Shown here: positions 60,941 through 64,000 of the stretch, in pieces
Numbering within the stretch: position 1 is the first letter of the stretch
Layout of the letters: each line of letters opens with the position of its first letter
Origin: JAAELZ01 sp965237995
Lineage (GTDB): Bacteria > Pseudomonadota > Gammaproteobacteria > Arenicellales > Poriferihabitantaceae
NCBI GenBank assembly: GCA_965237995.1
Contig: CBDEGO010000003.1
Coordinates: 744,001-808,000, forward strand
Direction of reading: 5' to 3'
Length of the DNA stretch: 64,000 bases
Position numbers and translations under genes: made by a program
The notes under the pieces: generated by a model
Told to the model about the DNA's origin: nothing
The model's input: only the letters and a program-made list of their open reading frames with translations
Databases searched by the model: none

Positions 60941-62970
60941 TTACCTTTACCCGCCTTAGAAGAGGTAACGTCAGTGACTTCATTGTCGTAGCCACCCAGG
61001 ATATTGCTGATGTTGCTGATCTCTCCCGGTGACATGCCAATTTCGTGTAACAAGTTGTCAACGAAAGGCATCTGCGCGCGGTACCTCAGTGCGGAATTGA
61101 CCACGTTGTCTGCTAGGCTTCCTCCGCCGGTTCCGTCACCGTCGCCGCTTGGTTTGCCTGAGCCGTTACCGCCGCCTCCGCCATTGCCTTGCGGATTGCC
61201 GTTACTAAAGCCTGGCAAGCCATTTACTTCCATAATTTTGATGCCATCGATATTCTGCATAGGCTTAACCGACTCACGGATGATCGACTCTAGGTTACCC
61301 GCGAGTTGCATTCTTAAAGCGCTACGACGACTGGCATCGCTGCGCATGTTCTCCGCTTCATTAAGTTGCTGCTTTCCTGCGGCTTCTACTTCGTAACGTA
61401 ACTTTGCGGCCAGCGCAGTGTGCTTCTCAGACTGTTCACGGTCGGCCGACGCTTCTTTTTCAGCCTTGGCAAGCGTGGTTAATTGAATCGCTTCACGCTC
61501 TGATTGCTTAGCCGCATTCACCAGCTCGACTGCTTTTTTGCCTTCCGCTTTTTCCAGCTCTCGTATTGAAGACACTTTTTCTTCCGCATCGGCCACCTTG
61601 GCTCTGGCCTGCTCTTCTTCGGTATTGGCTTTCAATACCTCTACCGTTTTCTTGATAACGGCCAGCTTTCGAGATTTTTCTTCTAGCTCTAGCGCTTTGA
61701 GTTTCGATATCTCTCTGATTTTAGTTTCTTCTTCGCTTTGGATGCGTGCCGCATCAAGCTGGTTTTGTTGCTTTATCTGCGCCTTTTTAACGGTTTCTTG
61801 CGCTTTTATTTGCGCTTGCTCTGAAGCCATAAATTGCTCGGCTTCTTCTTTAACCACATCAGCTTTTTGCTTAGCCCTGCGCATTGAAATCTCTTCTTGC
61901 TGCTTTAAACGCTGGTATTCATTTTCTTTTTCAATGTTCAGCGCCTCAATTTCCGCTTCTAGATTCTTCTGCTGAATCTGGATTTCAGTGTCTTTCTCTA
62001 CGGCGTTTCGTGTCTTGCGGCGTTCTTCAATTTCGAGCGTTAACTTGTGCTCTCTTAAGGAGCGCTCTACTTCAATGGCTTGCTCTTGCGAGATACGCGC
62101 CTTTTCAACTTCTTCCTCCGCCTGGATCTGCGCTTCTTCCGCTTGACGGTCCTGTGATGCGCGTTCTACCGCCATCTCGGTACGTTCTTTTGATCTTTGC
62201 TTTTCTATATCACGCTTCTGAGCGAGCTTTGAATATTCACTGTCTCTCTCTATATCAAGCGCTTGCTTTTCGGTTTCTAAATTCTTATTACGAATTTGAA
62301 TTTTAGTGTCTTGCTCGATGTCATTACGCTTCTTCTTGCGCTTTTCAATTTGCTCAGTCAGTTGCGTTAAACCCTCTGCGTCAAACGCATTCGATGGGTT
62401 AAAGGCTTCTAGCGGCGCTTGGTCTAAGCCCGTTAACGAAACCGCTTCTAGTTCAAGACCTGTTTGGTCCAGTGATTCTTCTACCAATACTTTGACGGCT
62501 TTGACGTAGTCACCACGGTGTTCCTGGATTTCATCCATGCTCATTTTTGCCGCCACAATACCCAATGCATCAACAAAGCGGCCTTCGACTAACTCGCGCA
62601 AGCCATCGGGCTCGAGCGTCCGTTTTCCCAAAGAACGGGCTGCGGTGGATACCGACTCTTCTGTCGGCGTTACGCGCACATAAAATTCTGCTTGTAGCTC
62701 AACCCGCATTCGATTCTTGGTAATAAGCGATTTATCACCGCCACGCCGAACCTCTATACGCAAAGTGCGCATACCTACGGTTGTGATGTTATGAATGATC
62801 GGCAAGACAAAGGCGCCACCACTGATAACGACCTTTTCTCCGCCTAATCCGCTTCGAACAAACGACACTTCCTTTGAAGAACGTCTGTATAGCCAATGCA
62901 ATAAGTAAACAACAATGGCAATCGCCAAGCCAATTAGAATAATTACTGCAATAATATCTGCACCAGTCAT
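60937..62970 (-). CDS. Flotillin-like SPFH-domain protein
   Basis: A 677-residue protein with one N-terminal helix (about 4-26), an SPFH domain (about 35-200, beginning S-F-V-R-S-G-L-G-G-E-K-V-V-I-S-G-G) and a long charged coiled coil (205-530) rich in Glu, Lys and Gln. The coiled coil contains a direct repeat of about 106 residues: R-K-K-R-N-D-I-E-Q-D-T-K-I-Q-I near 212 recurs as R-K-T-R-N-A-V-E-K-D-T-E-I-Q-I near 318. A Gly/Asn-rich linker (about 590-630) precedes a short C-terminal domain. Related to YqiK/YuaG flotillins that organise membrane microdomains. Located 42 bases after the rhodopsin gene. Confidence 0.9.
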   Translation of the reverse strand: MTGADIIAVIILIGLAIAIVVYLLHWLYRRSSKEVSFVRSGLGGEKVVISGGAFVLPIIHNITTVGMRTLRIEVRRGGDKSLITKNRMRVELQAEFYVRVTPTEESVSTAARSLGKRTLEPDGLRELVEGRFVDALGIVAAKMSMDEIQEHRGDYVKAVKVLVEESLDQTGLELEAVSLTGLDQAPLEAFNPSNAFDAEGLTQLTEQIEKRKKKRNDIEQDTKIQIRNKNLETEKQALDIERDSEYSKLAQKRDIEKQRSKERTEMAVERASQDRQAEEAQIQAEEEVEKARISQEQAIEVERSLREHKLTLEIEERRKTRNAVEKDTEIQIQQKNLEAEIEALNIEKENEYQRLKQQEEISMRRAKQKADVVKEEAEQFMASEQAQIKAQETVKKAQIKQQNQLDAARIQSEEETKIREISKLKALELEEKSRKLAVIKKTVEVLKANTEEEQARAKVADAEEKVSSIRELEKAEGKKAVELVNAAKQSEREAIQLTTLAKAEKEASADREQSEKHTALAAKLRYEVEAAGKQQLNEAENMRSDASRRSALRMQLAGNLESIIRESVKPMQNIDGIKIMEVNGLPGFSNGNPQGNGGGGGNGSGKPSGDGDGTGGGSLADNVVNSALRYRAQMPFVDNLLHEIGMSPGEISNISNILGGYDNEVTDVTSSKAGKGK

Positions 62971-63012
62971 AGCGTTATGCTCCTAAGTATTTGTCTAAAT
63001 GTTTTCATTTCA

Positions 63013-63717
63013 TTAATGCCGAGATTGCGAGTGGCTGTCATTCATTGCCGCTCGGTAAACCACAAAACCAAAAATGATTTTGTTGAGGAAATCTGCGAGG
63101 TTATAGATAATGTTGAGGCTATTAGTGTCGACGCCGCCGCCTAAATGCTCAATGAAGTAGCCGAGCGGATAGATGGCCCAGCCAATGGTGACAATTAAGC
63201 GCAGGCCGTTAAATGCGAGGTGCGTTGACTCGTTGCCGCTTTCGGCGTTCACCCTCCCCGCTTCACCCATGTATAGCTCGCCTAAGATGTATAACCAGCC
63301 AACGAGACCGATTAAGAAACCCAGTGTTGCGCTCATGTAACCAGCCGCGCCGAGAAATTCACCTATCACCATCACTAACGAGCCAATAAGCAATCTCCAG
63401 AATAATGCTGTAGAGACTTTGGTGACCGCGGTTAGCACTACGTAGAACAGGACCACCTGCATGGGATGCGTTAACACCCAATCAACGTAACGCAGAATGA
63501 TGGGAGCCGTTCCCGTGCCCATCCACATTTCTTTGGTGTAGTGGTAATGGATGGCTGAAATTAACATCACGACACCCAGTAAGGTCATGGTGGTATGCCA
63601 CCGATTTGAAACCTTGTTGCGTTCAAGCAGGAAGAATATGGCTGCGCCAATCATGGCAATAGACAAGAGCCAAAACGAGCCTCCAACTACATCTGTCGGT
63701 AAGATTGTTTCGTTCAT
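63013..63717 (-). CDS. Proteorhodopsin-family protein with DTL motif (flotillin-associated rhodopsin type)
   Basis: A 234-residue seven-helix protein of the proteorhodopsin family. The Schiff-base lysine is K213 in N-L-A-D-F-L-N-K, with partner D209. In helix C, R-Y-V-D-W-V-L-T-H-P-M-Q gives D79 (acceptor, D97 in proteorhodopsin), T83 (T101) and L90 where the proton donor E108 should be. H57 matches H75, R76 matches R94. Q87 is at the green/blue tuning position (105). H84 replaces V102. The motif DTL and the flotillin neighbour match what I know as flotillin-associated rhodopsins. It is the first gene of the array. No retinal or carotenoid genes are in the window. Confidence 0.92.
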   Translation of the reverse strand: MNETILPTDVVGGSFWLLSIAMIGAAIFFLLERNKVSNRWHTTMTLLGVVMLISAIHYHYTKEMWMGTGTAPIILRYVDWVLTHPMQVVLFYVVLTAVTKVSTALFWRLLIGSLVMVIGEFLGAAGYMSATLGFLIGLVGWLYILGELYMGEAGRVNAESGNESTHLAFNGLRLIVTIGWAIYPLGYFIEHLGGGVDTNSLNIIYNLADFLNKIIFGFVVYRAAMNDSHSQSRH

Positions 63718-64000
63718 TGGATTTGTACGGTCTCTTTCATTTCGATCGCAGGTAACGATTAACGAGCAGATATCGCGATATTCTTAACCACAATAACTAT
63801 TAAAACTGAGCCAGCAACGCGCCAAAAAGACGCATACAGCGCTTAGTCAGTGAGCCATTTATAAATAAATAACTTCGGTATATATATCATTAGACATATA
63901 TACAGTCAATAGTATAGGTTATGAAACGAGCACCCCAGGAGATGGGCGCTTTAAAGAAACCATGGCGGGGCCTTATCAGTTCATATTGAGGATCAGCCGT
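63718..64000. other. Upstream region of the rhodopsin array, with possible end of another minus-strand gene
   Basis: The region holds paired GTATATAT/ATATATAC arms at 63878-63903 (about ten-base spacer), a possible operator or terminator-like hairpin without a T-run. On the minus strand a frame is open from the window edge down to a stop at 63890-63892 (36 codons, ending T-I-D-C-I-Y-V); it may be the end of an upstream gene but is too short to identify. No clear promoter seen. Confidence 0.35.

Noticed and set aside
60900..62510. Long plus-strand open frames opposite the flotillin gene (for example 61538-61975)
   Set aside because: They are rich in Ser, Cys, Phe and Leu, as expected from the reverse complement of a Glu/Lys/Gln-rich coiled coil, and have no family features. 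The minus-strand frame is clearly the gene.
63013..63717. Standard proton-pumping proteorhodopsin
   Set aside because: The donor Glu of helix C is replaced by Leu and the gene is next to flotillin, so a plain pump annotation would mislead.

Overview
The window reads as chromosomal DNA of a marine-type gammaproteobacterium. I base this on a complete cbb3 oxidase cluster (ccoNOQP, ccoG, ccoH, ccoI, ccoS) under an FNR-type site, a partial denitrification set (nirK, nirV, quinol-dependent NO reductase), peptide and hydantoin-type ABC uptake operons, and a proteorhodopsin-family gene. I cannot name the genus. No tRNA, rRNA or CRISPR array was seen.

Layout. 1-2.4 kb: the 3' end of a TauD/TfdA-type dioxygenase, an EamA exporter and a GcvA-like LysR regulator. 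2.5-2.7 kb: a 171-bp MITE-like element with 17-bp terminal inverted repeats and a 9-bp target duplication. 2.7-11.8 kb (minus): a peptide-scavenging operon (MlrC-like M81 protein, Tat-exported binding protein, DppBCDF-type transporter, S15/CocE-type hydrolase). 12-19.3 kb: nitrite and NO reduction (SCO, NirV, NirK-cytochrome c fusion, Dnr-like regulator, NorZ, Fnr). 19.3-28.7 kb: cbb3 oxidase structural and assembly genes, including the short ccoQ and ccoS. 29-32 kb: LtrA, an EamA transporter and a CpdA-like phosphodiesterase. 32.3-44 kb (plus): a sugar-type ABC transporter interleaved with hydantoinase/oxoprolinase genes hyuA and hyuB and a small repeat protein. 44-53.5 kb: an accessory zone with AbiE, IS3 and RAYT remnants, a tandem alpha/beta-hydrolase membrane protein, an intact RAYT transposase with flanking inverted repeats, an LTA-synthase-like protein, a frameshifted P-domain gene and a RelBE-type module. 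53.5-63.7 kb (minus): a ten-kb operon-like array from a proteorhodopsin-family gene through flotillin, SCP2-like, alpha/beta hydrolase, metallo-beta-lactamase and Na+/solute symporter genes to an N,N-dimethylformamidase-like enzyme with two small-subunit-like genes.

Two systems stand out. (1) In the 32-44 kb operon three unrelated proteins (the ABC ATPase, the small repeat protein and HyuB) end in the same bipartite C-terminal tail, and the small protein carries four Y-x3-D-x3-F-x2-L/I repeats. This suggests a scaffolded transporter-enzyme assembly that I do not recognise from any described system. (2) The rhodopsin has a D-T-L motif (no carboxylate proton donor) and sits next to flotillin, matching what I know as flotillin-associated rhodopsins. 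Here it heads an operon that also holds a DMFase-like amidohydrolase and an SSS transporter, which suggests a link between membrane microdomains, substrate uptake and amide hydrolysis.
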